The notes: a model not told the origin generated them from the sequence alone. A DNA stretch of 64,000 bases from Gulosibacter sp. 10 (GCF_900163695.1 NZ_FUIC01000022.1:27971-91970); one strand, 5' to 3'; counted from the first letter of the stretch, positions 21,169 to 30,553 are shown. A program made the numbers and translations.

Positions 21169-21246
21169 GATCTCGAGCCGGGCTTCCGGGTCGATGTCAC
21201 GAGCGCGTCTTCATGGATTGAAATCCGTAGCCGCAGTGTTAACAGC

Positions 21247-21527
21247 TGTGGATAATGTGGATAACTCTGTGGATGCCAGCTTTCCGTAGGGAACTACATC
21301 CGTGGAACTTGTGACTCGTCGGTGCATGGAAAGTGGTCGATTTCGGGGTCGATGTGAGTGGAAACTGCGTTATTCACAGGCTCGATGGGGTTATCCACAT
21401 GGTTTCACGTCCAAAACCACGAGTTATCCACAGGTTTTGTGAACTCGGTACCGTGATCTTGTCCACGGATCGTCCACCGTCCGTCCACGGGTGTTTCCAC
21501 ACGCTTATCCACACCGCCTGTGGATAA
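21247..21527. other. oriC: Chromosomal origin oriC: DnaA-box cluster
   Basis: Six perfect DnaA boxes (TTATCCACA or complement): 21247-21255 and 21256-21264 (adjacent, reverse), 21391-21399, 21424-21432, 21505-21513 (forward) and 21519-21527 (reverse). One- or two-mismatch boxes lie at 21268-21276, 21370-21378 and 21459-21467. The cluster sits in the dnaN-dnaA gap, the standard actinobacterial origin position. No strongly AT-rich unwinding element stands out; the GC-poorest stretch is around 21190-21300. Confidence 0.93.
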
Positions 21528-21630
21528 CTCGGTTCGAGAGGGTCGGTCGGACCGGCTCCGGGGCGGGCGTGTCCCGGTGGAAATCCTCGTGCCGGGAGGC
21601 CGGGCATCGTCCGGCGAGGCATCATCGTCG

Positions 21631-21707
21631 GTGTTCGGTGTTCGGTGTTCGGTGTTCGGTGTTCGGTGTTCGGTGTTCGGTGCTCGGTGTTCGGTGCTCG
21701 GTGCTCG
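21631..21707. repeat. 7-bp tandem repeat, 11 copies
   Basis: Eleven head-to-tail copies of GTGTTCG (copies 8, 10 and 11 read GTGCTCG), without interruption, beginning about 100 bp from the last DnaA box toward dnaA. A 7-bp unit cycles through all frames, so it is not coding. Likely slippage-prone minisatellite. Confidence 0.9.
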
Positions 21708-21734
21708 TGCGATTCGCGGACGCTGCGGGCCTCT

Positions 21735-21790
21735 GAGTGCCGGCCGCCGAGTGCCGGCCGCCGAGTGCCGGCCGCCGAGTCCCGGCCCAC
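21735..21790. repeat. 14-bp tandem repeat, 3 perfect copies plus 1 degenerate
   Basis: GAGTGCCGGCCGCC is repeated three times perfectly (21735-21776) and once imperfectly (to 21790). It lies between the 7-bp array and the hairpin at 21804. Confidence 0.85.
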
Positions 21791-21803
21791 GAGCGCGGGG
21801 ACA

Positions 21804-21862
21804 CAGATGCGTCGAAGTTCGTCGTTATGGAGCGCCGATAACCGCACACTTCGACGCATCTG
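21804..21862. repeat. Dispersed hairpin element, family 1, copy 2
   Basis: A perfect 15-bp inverted repeat (CAGATGCGTCGAAGT at 21804-21818; complement at 21848-21862). Outer stem GATGCGTCG and the loop motifs TTCGTCGTTATG and TAACCGC are shared with 5905-5961. An inner inverted repeat GTTAT/ATAAC can form inside the loop. It lies in the oriC-dnaA spacer. Confidence 0.75.
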
Positions 21863-22096
21863 AGCACCGGCACCTCTATGGACACGTCGAGCGACCGTGC
21901 CAAGGGCGGCGCTTCCGGTGAGATCGACACGATCCTTCGATCCCGGGGGAGGGCCGGGCGTCTCCCGAGGTCGGCGTATCCGCTCGGTTCCGCGCATCGG
22001 TCCGGCTCATCACCTGCCGCGGAGCGTCGCGCATCGTTCGGAGCCTCGCGGATCCGGGCGCGTGGATCTCCCCGAGCCCGCGCAGACGGAGAGCCT

Positions 22097-22162
22097 GACC
22101 CGCACGGACAGAGAATCTGACCCGCACGGACAGAGAATCTGACCCGCACAGACGGAGAATCT
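22097..22162. repeat. 22-bp tandem repeat, 3 copies
   Basis: Two perfect copies (22097-22118, 22119-22140) and a third with two changes (22141-22162) of a unit beginning GACCCGCACGGACAGAGAAT. It lies just downstream of the dnaA stop, so it may be in the 3' untranslated part of the dnaA transcript. Confidence 0.85.
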
Positions 22163-22218
22163 GATCGGCACGCGCACACGCCGGCGCGGCCGAGTGCGCG
22201 GCGGCGCGTACGGCCGCC

Positions 22219-23715
22219 CTAGTTCTTGGCGCCGTGCCGGATGCGCGAGGTGAGCTCCGTGACCTGGTTGTAGACGGAGCGATCGCCGGTGATGAGCTTC
22301 GTGATCTTGCGGTGCGCGTACATCACGGTGGTGTGATCGCGGCCGCCGAACAGCTGGCCGATCTTCGGCAGGGAGAGGTTCGTCATCTCCCGGCACAGGT
22401 ACATGGCGATCTGCCGGCTCGTGGCGATGGCCTGCGAGCGGCTGGAGCCGTAGAGGTCCTCGACGGTGAGGCGGAAGTAGTCCGCGGTCTCCCGGATGAT
22501 GTCCTGCGGCGCGATGATGCTCGGCTCGTTGTCGTCCACGATGAGGTCCTTGAGCACCGTGGTCACGAGATCGAGGTCGATCGCCTGCTGGTTGAGGTTC
22601 GCGTAGGCGGTGACGCGGATGAGCGTGCCCTCGAGCTCGCGGATGGAGCCGTTGACGTGGACGGCGATGAACTCGACGGCGTCCTTGGGCAGATCGATCT
22701 GGTCCGCCTCGGCCTTCTTGCGGAGGATGGCGATGCGGGTCTCGAAATCGGGGGACTGCACATCCGTGATGAGCCCCCACTCGAAGCGCGAGCGCATCCG
22801 GTCCTCGAAGCCGGTCAGCTGCTTGGGCGGCACGTCCGAGGTGATGACGACCTGCTTGTTGTGCTCGTGCAGGGTGTTGAAGGTGTGGAAGAAGGCCTCC
22901 ATCGTGGAGTCCTTCCCCTGCAGGAACTGGATGTCGTCGATCATCAGGATGTCGTTGTTGCGGTAGCGGTCGTTGAACTCCTGACCGCGGTTCGCGGCGA
23001 TCGAGTTGATGAAGTCGTTCGTGAACTCCTCGCTCGACACGTACCGGACCTGGATGCCGGGGTAGATGTTCTCGGCGTAGTTGCCGATGGCGTGGAGCAG
23101 GTGCGTCTTGCCGAGCCCGGAATCGCCGTAGATGAAGAGGGGGTTGTAGCTGCGTGCCGGGGCCTCGGCCACCGCGACGGCCGCGGCGTGCGCGAAGCGG
23201 TTCGAGCCGCCGATGATGAAGTTCTCGAAGGTGTAGCGGTCGTTGAGCCGCGAGTCGTGCGTGGTCGAGGACGCCGGCGCCTCGGAATGGTAGGGGGCCT
23301 GGTGGATGGTGGCCGGCGCGGCCCCATCCTGTGGATAAAGGGTGTGGATATTCGGGTCCGCCACGGTCTGCGCGAGGCTCGCCTGCTCGAGCGCGCTGGG
23401 CTGCGAGGGCTCCTGCTCGTACTCGACGACATCCGGCGCGGCCTCGCGCTGCATGTCGGGGTTCACGACCACCGCGAAGTTCGCCACTCCCGCCGAGGGA
23501 TCGAGGGACTGGATCGCGGCGAACAGCGGCTCGCGGCCCCGGGTCTCGATCATCTCGCGGGTCGTGACGTTGGGGACCTCGAGGTAGATTGTGTCTCCCA
23601 TCTGGCCTTTCGGCACCACTAGTCGGAAGAAGCCGCGCATCGACGCCGGGACCCTGTCATCGGTCTTGAGCGCTTCCAGGAGCGAGGACCAGACGACATC
23701 GATGTCCTCGGTCAT
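22219..23715 (-). CDS. dnaA: Chromosomal replication initiator DnaA
   Basis: 498 residues from the ATG at 23715 (MTEDIDVVW), preceded by AAGGGAG; an open frame extends upstream but has no similarity. Domain I is at 1-90, followed by a Glu/Gln/Ala-rich linker, then the AAA+ domain with Walker [10 protein letters not shown] and Walker B LMIDDIQF, and the DNA-binding domain with the signature [23 protein letters not shown]. It binds the boxes at oriC to open the origin. Two DnaA-box-like sequences (23330-23338 perfect, 23343-23351 near) lie inside its own coding region, and three more upstream, suggesting autoregulation. Confidence 0.98.
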   Translation of the reverse strand: MTEDIDVVWSSLLEALKTDDRVPASMRGFFRLVVPKGQMGDTIYLEVPNVTTREMIETRGREPLFAAIQSLDPSAGVANFAVVVNPDMQREAAPDVVEYEQEPSQPSALEQASLAQTVADPNIHTLYPQDGAAPATIHQAPYHSEAPASSTTHDSRLNDRYTFENFIIGGSNRFAHAAAVAVAEAPARSYNPLFIYGDSGLGKTHLLHAIGNYAENIYPGIQVRYVSSEEFTNDFINSIAANRGQEFNDRYRNNDILMIDDIQFLQGKDSTMEAFFHTFNTLHEHNKQVVITSDVPPKQLTGFEDRMRSRFEWGLITDVQSPDFETRIAILRKKAEADQIDLPKDAVEFIAVHVNGSIRELEGTLIRVTAYANLNQQAIDLDLVTTVLKDLIVDDNEPSIIAPQDIIRETADYFRLTVEDLYGSSRSQAIATSRQIAMYLCREMTNLSLPKIGQLFGGRDHTTVMYAHRKITKLITGDRSVYNQVTELTSRIRHGAKN

Positions 23716-23828
23716 GCGGTCTCCCTTCGCGGCGCCATCGGTGCGATGAAGCGTCGGCTGTCGTTTCGGCGGTCGGTGTGGTGGTGTGTCGGGCTTGATC
23801 TTGCCCCGGACCAACCTGCGGCTGCAAG

Positions 23829-23870
23829 TTATGCACAGCCGCTGTGGATAACTGTGTAAACTTGTGCACA
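23829..23870. promoter_or_regulatory. DnaA boxes in the dnaA promoter region
   Basis: A perfect box (TGTGGATAA, 23843-23851) flanked by TTATGCACA (23829-23837) and TTGTGCACA (23862-23870), each near consensus, lies 115-155 bases upstream of the dnaA start. This is the usual setting for DnaA repressing its own transcription. Confidence 0.75.
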
Positions 23871-23996
23871 GTTCGGTCGTAGACCGACCAGCATATGTCC
23901 TGCGCAAGGGTTTAACCCAACCGAATATCGAGTTCTCGGCGAGTCGTGCCGGGGCGTCAGGCGAACCGTGCTACAGGGGCTCGGCAACCTTCATAC

Positions 23997-24025
23997 TTGA
24001 CCTGAGACTTTGTCCGACGTAGTCT
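23997..24025 (+). promoter_or_regulatory. rpmH operon promoter
   Basis: A -35 TTGACC (23997-24002) and a -10 TAGTCT (24020-24025) are separated by 17 bases, giving a start site near 24032 and a leader of about 67 bases before rpmH. The elements fit the actinobacterial housekeeping sigma factor. Confidence 0.7.
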
Positions 24026-24098
24026 GTTCCGGTTGAGCCCATAGTCAGGGCGCTCAGTCGTTCCCCGTTACAGGGGCCCAAACTTCCGGAGCATTCTC

Positions 24099-24236
24099 AT
24101 GTCGAAGCGTACTTTCCAGCCGAACAACCGTCGTCGTGCCCGCAAGCACGGTTTCCGCGCACGCATGCGCACTCGCGCCGGCCGCGCCATCCTCTCGTCG
24201 CGCCGCGGCAAGGGCCGCAAGGTCCTCTCGGCCTGA
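24099..24236 (+). CDS. rpmH: 50S ribosomal protein L34
   Basis: 45 residues, [20 protein letters not shown] to GRKVLSA, the complete conserved L34 with [13 protein letters not shown]. It is highly basic. The start at 24099 has CCGGAG upstream. It is the first gene of rpmH-rnpA-yidD-yidC-jag-rsmG; rnpA begins 5 bases after its stop. Confidence 0.98.
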   Translation: MSKRTFQPNNRRRARKHGFRARMRTRAGRAILSSRRGKGRKVLSA

Positions 24237-24241
24237 GCTCG

Positions 24242-24634
24242 GTGCTCGCCCACCCGAATCGGATCACCCGCGGCGACGACTACCGTCGGATCTCCCGCAG
24301 GGGCCTTCGGGTCGGCGCACGCGGCTTAGTCGTTCTCGGCGAACTGCGCACCGATGCCACAGCACCCACTCGATTCGGATTCATCATCACGAAGCGGGTG
24401 GGTGCTGCTGTTGTCAGGAACCGCCTCCGCCGGCGCCTCAAGGCGATCTCGCGCGAACTGCTCCTCCTCGTGCCCTCGGGGGCGTCCTTCGTCATCCGGG
24501 TCTTCCCGGAGGCCGCCGCGTACGACTACCAGGAGCTCCGGTCGAAGGTCCGAGGGGCCGTGCTCACCGCATCCGAACGGCTCGGCGTCCGCGCCATCCC
24601 GGAGCAGTGCTCCTGCGGAGACGAGGTCGAGTGA
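24242..24634 (+). CDS. rnpA: Ribonuclease P protein component
   Basis: 130 residues starting with GTG (VLAHPNRITRGDDYRRISRRG). The signature VGAAVVRNRLRRRLKAISRE (about 58-77) is the RNA-binding RNR motif. The protein assists the RNase P RNA in tRNA 5' maturation. The C-terminus is slightly extended (PEQCSCGDEVE). It begins 5 bases after rpmH; yidD begins 1 base after its stop. Confidence 0.95.
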   Translation: MLAHPNRITRGDDYRRISRRGLRVGARGLVVLGELRTDATAPTRFGFIITKRVGAAVVRNRLRRRLKAISRELLLLVPSGASFVIRVFPEAAAYDYQELRSKVRGAVLTASERLGVRAIPEQCSCGDEVE

Positions 24635-24635
24635 C

Positions 24636-24950
24636 GTGCGTCGGGCGCTCCACAACATCGTCCTCCTCCCGAGGAACGTCGGCGTGGCGCTGCTGCTCGG
24701 CTACCGCAAGGTCATCTCGCCGCTCTACGGGGACGTGTGCCGCTATTACCCCACGTGTTCCGCGTATGGTTTAGAGGCGGTGCAGACGTACGGCCTCGTG
24801 CGCGGAGGCTGGCTCGCGGCGCGCCGGATCCTGCGCTGCCACCCCTGGGCCAAACCCGACTTCGACGAGGTGCCGGAGCCGCGGCGCCCGTATGCGCTGC
24901 GCCGGACCGCGGCAGGCTTCGTAGTATCCACCCTCCAACCGAAAGATTGA
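24636..24950 (+). CDS. yidD: Membrane protein insertion efficiency factor YidD
   Basis: 104 residues from GTG at 24636 (VRRALHNIVLLPRNVGVALL). The family core YRKVISPLYGDVCRYYPTCSAYGLEAV with its Cys residues and the following RCHPW are complete. YidD is a small membrane-associated protein helping YidC-dependent insertion. It sits tightly between rnpA and yidC (9-base gap). Confidence 0.93.
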   Translation: MRRALHNIVLLPRNVGVALLLGYRKVISPLYGDVCRYYPTCSAYGLEAVQTYGLVRGGWLAARRILRCHPWAKPDFDEVPEPRRPYALRRTAAGFVVSTLQPKD

Positions 24951-24959
24951 GCATCCCCA

Positions 24960-25934
24960 ATGGGCTTCATTGACACAATCCTTTGGCCGCTGAAGTGGCT
25001 GATCGAGGTCATCCTCGTCGCCGGGCACACCGGCCTCACCGCCATCGGCCTCGACTACGACAGCGGTCTCACCTGGGTTCTGTCGATCCTGCTGCTCGTG
25101 CTCATCGTGCGCTCGGCGATGATCCCGCTCATGATCCGCCAGATCAAGTCCATGCGCGGCATGATGGAGATCCAGCCCGAGCTCCAGAAGATCAACGACA
25201 AGTACAAGAACAAGCGCGACCAGTTCTCCCAGCAGGCGAAGCAGCAGGAGATCATGGCGCTGTACAAGCAGCACGGGTCGAGCCCACTCTCCGGCTGCTG
25301 GCCGATGCTCATCCAGATGCCGATCTTCTTCGCGCTGTTCCGCGTGCTCAATGCGGCGAACGCGGGAACCGCCGGCGTCGGCCTGATGAACGAGGACCTC
25401 GCGCACTCCTTCGGCAACTCGACTATCTTCGGCGCCCCGCTCAGCGCGGTGCTCAGCGACCCCGGCGGCAACGTGTCGGTGATCGTGGTGGCGATCACCA
25501 TCATCGTGCTCATGGTCGGCTCGCAGTTCTTCACGCAGTTCCAGATCACCGCGCAGAATGTCTCGCCGCAGGCCAAGGCCTCGCCGATGTACCGCCAGCA
25601 GCAGATGATGATGTACATCCTGCCGCTCGTGATGGCGGTCACGGGATTCATGTTCCCCATCGGCGTGATGACCTACTGGCTGCTCTCGAACCTGTGGACC
25701 ATGGGCCAGCAGTGGTGGACCATCCGCGCGATGCCGACTCCGGGATCCGAGGCGGCGAAGAAGCGCGAGGAGCGCCTCCGCGCCGCGGGCAAGTGGGAGA
25801 CCTCGCCCGAGAACCCCGAGAATCAGAAGAAGAAGAAGCTCGAGGAGCAGGGCATCGAGCCGAAGCCGGCCGGTCAGCGCCAGCAGCCCGTCTCGAAGCA
25901 GCGCTCGAAGAAGAAGAAAAAGAAGAAGAAGTAG
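24960..25934 (+). CDS. yidC: Membrane protein insertase YidC
   Basis: 324 residues, the Gram-positive/actinobacterial type without a large periplasmic domain. Helices include IDTILWPLKWLIEVILVAG, WVLSILLLVLIVRSAMIPLMI (with the essential hydrophilic-groove Arg), PMLIQMPIFFALFRVL and two later ones; the motif MYILPLVMAVTGFMFPIGVMTYWLLSNLW is split over the last pair. The C-terminal tail ends in a run of lysines (SKKKKKKKK), which can bind the ribosome. Function: inserts proteins into the cytoplasmic membrane with or without Sec. Confidence 0.97.
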   Translation: MGFIDTILWPLKWLIEVILVAGHTGLTAIGLDYDSGLTWVLSILLLVLIVRSAMIPLMIRQIKSMRGMMEIQPELQKINDKYKNKRDQFSQQAKQQEIMALYKQHGSSPLSGCWPMLIQMPIFFALFRVLNAANAGTAGVGLMNEDLAHSFGNSTIFGAPLSAVLSDPGGNVSVIVVAITIIVLMVGSQFFTQFQITAQNVSPQAKASPMYRQQQMMMYILPLVMAVTGFMFPIGVMTYWLLSNLWTMGQQWWTIRAMPTPGSEAAKKREERLRAAGKWETSPENPENQKKKKLEEQGIEPKPAGQRQQPVSKQRSKKKKKKKK

Positions 25935-25945
25935 ATTCCGACGGA

Positions 25946-25961
25946 CGGGGCGCGGGCCCCG
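25946..25961. promoter_or_regulatory. Small hairpin between yidC and jag
   Basis: CGGGGC-GCGG-GCCCCG, a 6-bp stem 12 bases after the yidC stop and 25 bases before jag. It may reduce read-through or protect the upstream mRNA; weak. Confidence 0.3.
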
Positions 25962-25985
25962 ACTAGGCCCAAGAAAGGGACATGC

Positions 25986-26630
25986 ATGAGCACGGAGCAC
26001 ACCGGCACCGATGACGCCGGCACCGACGGAGCCAGCACCGAGCAGCAGGACGCCGAGCGCCCTGAGGCCGAGGCCGTCGAGGCCGTCGAGCCCGAGACGA
26101 TCGCCGAGGCGCAGGACGCCGAGCTCGAGGACGAGCCGGACGAGGACGCCGAGGACGAGGATCGGGACGAGGGCGATATCGCCGCCGATTACATCGAGGA
26201 GCTGCTCGACATCGCCGATGTGGACGGGGACCTCGAGATCGACGAGCAGAACGGGCGCACCTACGTATCGGTGACGGCCGACGGCGAGTCGAACCTGTCC
26301 AAGCTCTCCTCCGGCCCGGTGGTCGAGGCGCTGCAGCAGCTCACGCGCCTCGCGGTGCAGGCCGAGACCGGCGAGTTCTCGCGCCTCATCCTCGATGTCG
26401 GCGGCTCGCGGGATGCGCGCCGCCGCGAGCTCGAGGAGCTCGTGGTGCGGGCTGTGCAGCGCATCGAGGAGGGCGCGGCGACGGCGGCGCTGCCGCCGAT
26501 GTCCTCCTACGAGCGCAAGATCGTGCACGACCTCGCGGCCGACCGCGGCTATCTCTCGGAGAGCGAGGGCGAGGGGCGCGACCGCCACACCGTCCTGCAG
26601 GCCCCCGCTGCCGACGAGCAGCAGGACTAG
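25986..26630 (+). CDS. jag: Jag/KhpB-type KH-R3H RNA-binding protein
   Basis: 214 residues. The first 60 are acidic and disordered (Glu/Asp/Ala). A KH-like domain follows (GDIAADYIEELLDIADVDGDLEI to VVEALQQLTRLAVQAETG), then the R3H domain ending PPMSSYERKIVHDLAADRGYLSESEGEGRDR, with the typical SYERKIVH motif. KhpB proteins bind RNA and influence cell envelope synthesis. The operon position between yidC and rsmG is conserved. AAAGGGA upstream supports the ATG at 25986. Confidence 0.93.
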   Translation: MSTEHTGTDDAGTDGASTEQQDAERPEAEAVEAVEPETIAEAQDAELEDEPDEDAEDEDRDEGDIAADYIEELLDIADVDGDLEIDEQNGRTYVSVTADGESNLSKLSSGPVVEALQQLTRLAVQAETGEFSRLILDVGGSRDARRRELEELVVRAVQRIEEGAATAALPPMSSYERKIVHDLAADRGYLSESEGEGRDRHTVLQAPAADEQQD

Positions 26631-26647
26631 GCCGTCCAGGAGTGAGC

Positions 26648-27328
26648 ATGAGTGCTGCGCAGGCCGTTCCCGAGCCGATCATGGAGCTCGAGATCGAGGG
26701 CGAGCGGATCGAGGTCGAGCCCCGACCCGAGGTGGCGGCGACGCTGTTCGGCGACCGGCTGGGGATCGCCCAGGCGTACGCCAACGCGCTCGTCCGCGAC
26801 GGGGAGCTGCTGGGACTGCTCGGGCCGCTCGAGTACCCCCGGCTCTGGACCCGGCACATCGTCAACTCGGCGCTCATCGCCCCGCTGCTCGCGGGCAAGG
26901 TGGGGGACGTCGGCTCGGGGGCCGGGCTGCCGGGCATCCCGCTCGCCATCGCGCGGCCGGATGTGGAGTTCACGCTCATCGAGCCCATGGAGCGGCGGCA
27001 CTCCTGGCTCGTGCAGCAGATCGAGGAGCTCGGGCTCGAGAACGTCACCGCGGTGCGGGCGCGGGCCGAGGAGATCGAGGACTCGTCGGCCTTCGACCAG
27101 GTCACCGCTCGCGCGGTCGCCGCGCTCTCGAAGCTGCTGCCCTGGACGGTGCCGCTGGTGCGCTACGGGGGCGAGATCGTGCTGCTCAAGGGCCGCTCCG
27201 CCGAGGCCGAGATCGCCAAGGCGCAGAAGGTGATCCGTCGCTTCAAGCTCGAGGACGTCCGGGTCGAGGAGGTCGGGGAGGACCTCGATACCGAGCCGAC
27301 GCGCGTGGTCCGCGCGACCGTCGAGTAG
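26648..27328 (+). CDS. rsmG: 16S rRNA (guanine527-N7)-methyltransferase
   Basis: 226 residues from ATG at 26648, which has CAGGAG just upstream; an in-frame GTG at 26642 is too close to that site. The SAM-binding motif VGDVGSGAGLPGIPLAI is complete, followed by FTLIEPMERRHSWLV and VTARAVAALSKLLPW. It modifies G527 in the 530 loop of 16S rRNA. Last gene of the rpmH operon; a strong terminator follows. Confidence 0.95.
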   Translation: MSAAQAVPEPIMELEIEGERIEVEPRPEVAATLFGDRLGIAQAYANALVRDGELLGLLGPLEYPRLWTRHIVNSALIAPLLAGKVGDVGSGAGLPGIPLAIARPDVEFTLIEPMERRHSWLVQQIEELGLENVTAVRARAEEIEDSSAFDQVTARAVAALSKLLPWTVPLVRYGGEIVLLKGRSAEAEIAKAQKVIRRFKLEDVRVEEVGEDLDTEPTRVVRATVE

Positions 27329-27346
27329 CCGCGCGGAACGAGGATA

Positions 27347-27375
27347 CGGGGCGGGACCGTTGCGGTCCCGCCCCG
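27347..27375 (+). terminator. Terminator after rsmG
   Basis: A perfect 13-bp stem (CGGGGCGGGACCG / CGGTCCCGCCCCG) with a TTG loop, 18 bases after the rsmG stop. It would isolate the parS island from operon read-through. Confidence 0.88.
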
Positions 27376-27390
27376 CAGCCGTTTCCCGGC

Positions 27391-27795
27391 CTACAGCGCG
27401 CGGAGGATGACCGCGCTGCCCTGACCCGTGCCGTCGATGCCCCGGTCGCAGATGCCCCCCGTCGCAGATCCCCGCGGCGCCGAGGCTATCGGCGCCGAGC
27501 GCGGCGAGGCGGCGGGCCGGCGTGCCCACGATGCGGGCGCCCGACGTGCCGATGGGATGCCCGAGCGCGATCGCCCGCCGTGGACGTTGACGATCGCGGG
27601 ATCGATGCCGAGCTCGCGGGTGGAGTGGATGCCGACGGCGGCGAAGGCCTCGTCGATCTCGACCGTGCGGGGCCCGTCGACGCGGGCGTGCGGGACCCTG
27701 TCGAGGGCGGCGCGGATGGCTCGAGCCGGCTGCGAGTGGAGGTGCGTGTCGGGTCCCGCCACCAGGGCGGTGTGGCTTTGACGCGCGCGATGCTC
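27391..27795 (-). pseudogene. Frameshifted C-terminal remnant of a thiolase (acetyl-CoA C-acyltransferase)
   Basis: Reading the minus strand from about 27795, one frame gives VAGPDTHLHSQPARAIRAAL, then VEIDEAFAAVGIHSTRELGIDPAIVNVHGG, which are the VAGPD..LHSQP, EINEAFA and VNVNGG blocks of thiolases. Immediately after, a one-base loss shifts the frame; the other frame continues AIALGHPIGTSGARIV-like (the catalytic GHP block) and GAAGIC-GG, and the original frame resumes GTGQGSAVILRAL, a typical thiolase C-terminus. The N-terminal two thirds of a thiolase are absent. It is therefore a decayed fragment, with at least two frameshifts, of a beta-oxidation or acetoacetyl-CoA enzyme. Confidence 0.8.
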
Positions 27796-28806
27796 GGTCT
27801 GCGTTGGGTGTTATCGAGCGCGGTCGGGAGGTTTAGGCGTGATAGTCGGGGACCATCGTGATTGGCCCCGGCTGCGATGCGATCTTGATCTGGTTTGGGA
27901 GCTGCACCTGTTCGTGGCGGTTCCATCGGGGTCCGCGTCCGGTGCGACGGCATAGTCCGAAGCGCAGCGAGCGAGGTAGAGGGCGTAGATCGTGGGTGCG
28001 TGAGTGCCGCCTGAAGATCGTTGATGGGATGGTCTCTCTTTTCGGATCTGGACGAACGTTCCGCGCCTGGTCGTCGTAGTCGAATCGGCGAGCTCATCAA
28101 ATACTCGAGTGGGACTGCCGAGGAGTTACCGAACACACGAGGAAGCAGAGCTGATGCCGAGACTGTGCTGGCTACCCTACTGCCCCCTCCCTAAACCTAA
28201 ACCCTTCTTGCCTTGCTGGTGCTGCCTCGATTTGCCGATAAAAGCCTGATCAGGGCAGGAAAACTTCATGTCGTGCGTTCGTTCTTCCGAGAATATGCCG
28301 TTGAGAGGATCCGTTCTGACGCTGGCTGTATCTACATCTACTGATTTGGATGCAGAATGACGGTACGTCATGGGTTTGTCCAGTTTCCTGCGGAGAGTCA
28401 TGAGAGAACCTGTTTTTCTCGATACTCCGAATATTGCTCAGCGGGTATCTCAGACGCACAGAAGGTGCGCACCCTTCCCGAGCGCTTTTGTCATTGCTCC
28501 TCCAAGAAGGGGCGTGTCCGGAGCGCTTGCCGGAGAACCGGTGGTGACCGATATCGATGGAGAATGTCGACTCGATGGTGGGAGCTCCTCTTAGACGTAG
28601 TCGACCTCGAGACCGAGTCCGCTTCGAAGTACTGAGGTGTCCCACGTTGGTCGTCGATCCGACTCGAGTAGAAGATGTTGTCCTGCTCGTAAGATGACCC
28701 CGGGGCGAATGCGACCTCGGGGCTCAAGGGGATCCTCCAACGAGACTGATGTTCACCTCTCTTGCCAGGAAGCAGAGCTCATACGGTGCCTGTCATGTGG
28801 GCAGAT

Positions 28807-28820
28807 GTTTCACGTGAAAC
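28807..28820. promoter_or_regulatory. parS: parS site 1 (perfect)
   Basis: GTTTCACGTGAAAC, the perfect 14-bp palindromic core of the bacterial consensus parS. First site of the island; 1.43 kb after the rsmG terminator. Confidence 0.95.
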
Positions 28821-28965
28821 CCTAGATACATGAAGCCAAGGAATGTTCTGTTCGACGAGTAGGGAGCGCACCTTCCCACGGAAGCACGCCATTTCAGAGC
28901 GTGTCGCTTCTCCACAGCCTGCGTATGGTGCGATGTTCAGTGTCGTTTCGCGGCATTTCAGGGCG

Positions 28966-28979
28966 GTTTCACGTGAAAC
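28966..28979. promoter_or_regulatory. parS: parS site 2 (perfect)
   Basis: GTTTCACGTGAAAC, perfect palindrome, 159 bp from site 1. Confidence 0.95.
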
Positions 28980-29376
28980 CAAGGGACGCAGCAGAAGAGG
29001 GGTCGTAGACGCTTGGTCAGGTGTTGTCTCGCGATGGACAGCTCGTGTGCACGGTACTTCTCCTGCCTGTCTTGGCGAGGTGAACCAGATGCGAGGGCGA
29101 TCATCACGAGAGGTATTCGCAAGTGTGCGGCAATGAAGCCGTCGTCAAACGCGATTCGGGCGGACTGAGGCTGCATTTCGTACGGAGACGAAGCCGTATC
29201 ACTGCTGGGGTTTTACGCTGCGGGACCAATCCAATGGGTATGCATTACAGGAAGACTTACCTCTAAGGAGGACCGACCCCCTCGGTTGAGCCGAGTACTG
29301 GTGGTTCCTACGGAGGGTAAGAGGAGAATATGGAGCCTTCGTCTCCGAGCATTGGATGATATGAGCACTCAGGGTC

Positions 29377-29390
29377 GTTTCACGTGGAAC
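29377..29390. promoter_or_regulatory. parS: parS site 3 (variant)
   Basis: GTTTCACGTGGAAC, one change from the palindrome in the right half. The same variant appears at sites 6 and 9, and in reverse orientation at 7, 13 and 14. Confidence 0.9.
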
Positions 29391-29640
29391 ACTCCAGCTA
29401 CCCGGGTGAGCCATTTGGTCGAGTGTCATGTACATTGCGCGGCCGGAGAACCTGCGCCGCGAGGGTCCGAGGAATTGGGAGAGATCGAGCGAAGCCCTAG
29501 CGGGCGGCAGCCCGCCGTCGAAACAGCAGTGTGTGTTCTGAAACCGTAGGGTAATCCAGGCATACACGGAGAAGGTGGTTGCAGTATCTCAACCTGTTGA
29601 GCAAGAGCTACGGACTGCTCCGTCATCGGTACCGACTGTC

Positions 29641-29654
29641 GTTTCACGTGAAAC
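29641..29654. promoter_or_regulatory. parS: parS site 4 (perfect)
   Basis: GTTTCACGTGAAAC, perfect palindrome. Confidence 0.95.
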
Positions 29655-30298
29655 GGCATAGGTGCGCACGAAAGATGTGAAGTCTGAACGCCGCTCGGGC
29701 CACACGACACCGCCGACGATGAACCGAACGAATCAATCGAACAGCCAAAGCGTCTGCGAGTGAACCCATGATGGCTCCATGGCCGTTGGACAGGAGACAG
29801 TCACCCAACGCGGTTGGGCTCGTGAACGTTCTACGCATTGCGGTGGGTATGCTCGGCGCCCGGTATAAGGGTATCGAAGACGGATCAGCAGGTCTCTCGG
29901 ATCGTGACTCCCGTGGAGTGGCGCAAACGAACAGAGAACCGACTTGCTCGTGCTCCACGGCTCCGGCAAGGCACGAGGCATCACTCCTTGACGCGATACG
30001 GCCACGATGACCTTTGTCGCGAATACTCGATGAATCCTCACGTCATGCGAAGCCGTACGCGGCCGTATGTTGCCGGTTCTTTTCAACGAACGAAAATCCG
30101 CATGCCGAGACGAGGCGCTCTATGCGGTGGAAGATGTGTACGGTTCTCGTCGGGGACGGTGAACCCGGAGGGCGGAACTCATCTGCAGGAATGGTGACGG
30201 AAGGAGGGCCTGATGATTCGGGAACATTCCAGCTTCGACTTCATCTCAATCAAGCAGTGCCGAGCCAGAATCGAGAGAGATGGACCGTTGATGAATCG

Positions 30299-30312
30299 GT
30301 TTCACGTGAAAC
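30299..30312. promoter_or_regulatory. parS: parS site 5 (perfect)
   Basis: GTTTCACGTGAAAC, perfect palindrome, after the second-largest gap (658 bp). Confidence 0.95.
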
Positions 30313-30553
30313 CTCTCGCTCGTTTCGAGGGGATCTGAGCGGCATCCGCGTGGATGAGGGCGCGCGGAGACGGCCCTTCTGTATGGATCTTCAGTCGTGG
30401 GCCCTCACTCGACGGAGCACTGTATGGGATCAACGGCATGTGAAATCGACCATGAAACCCGAATACATCGAAGCTTCTTCGAGGGTGACTCTCCGCCAGG
30501 TCCCCTACCAACGGCGAGGTGTAGGAACGAAGCGACCACGGTCAGAGGATGGT

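Noticed and set aside
21631..22162. CRISPR array in the oriC-dnaA gap
   Set aside because: The repeats are head to tail without spacers, unit sizes differ, and no cas gene is present.
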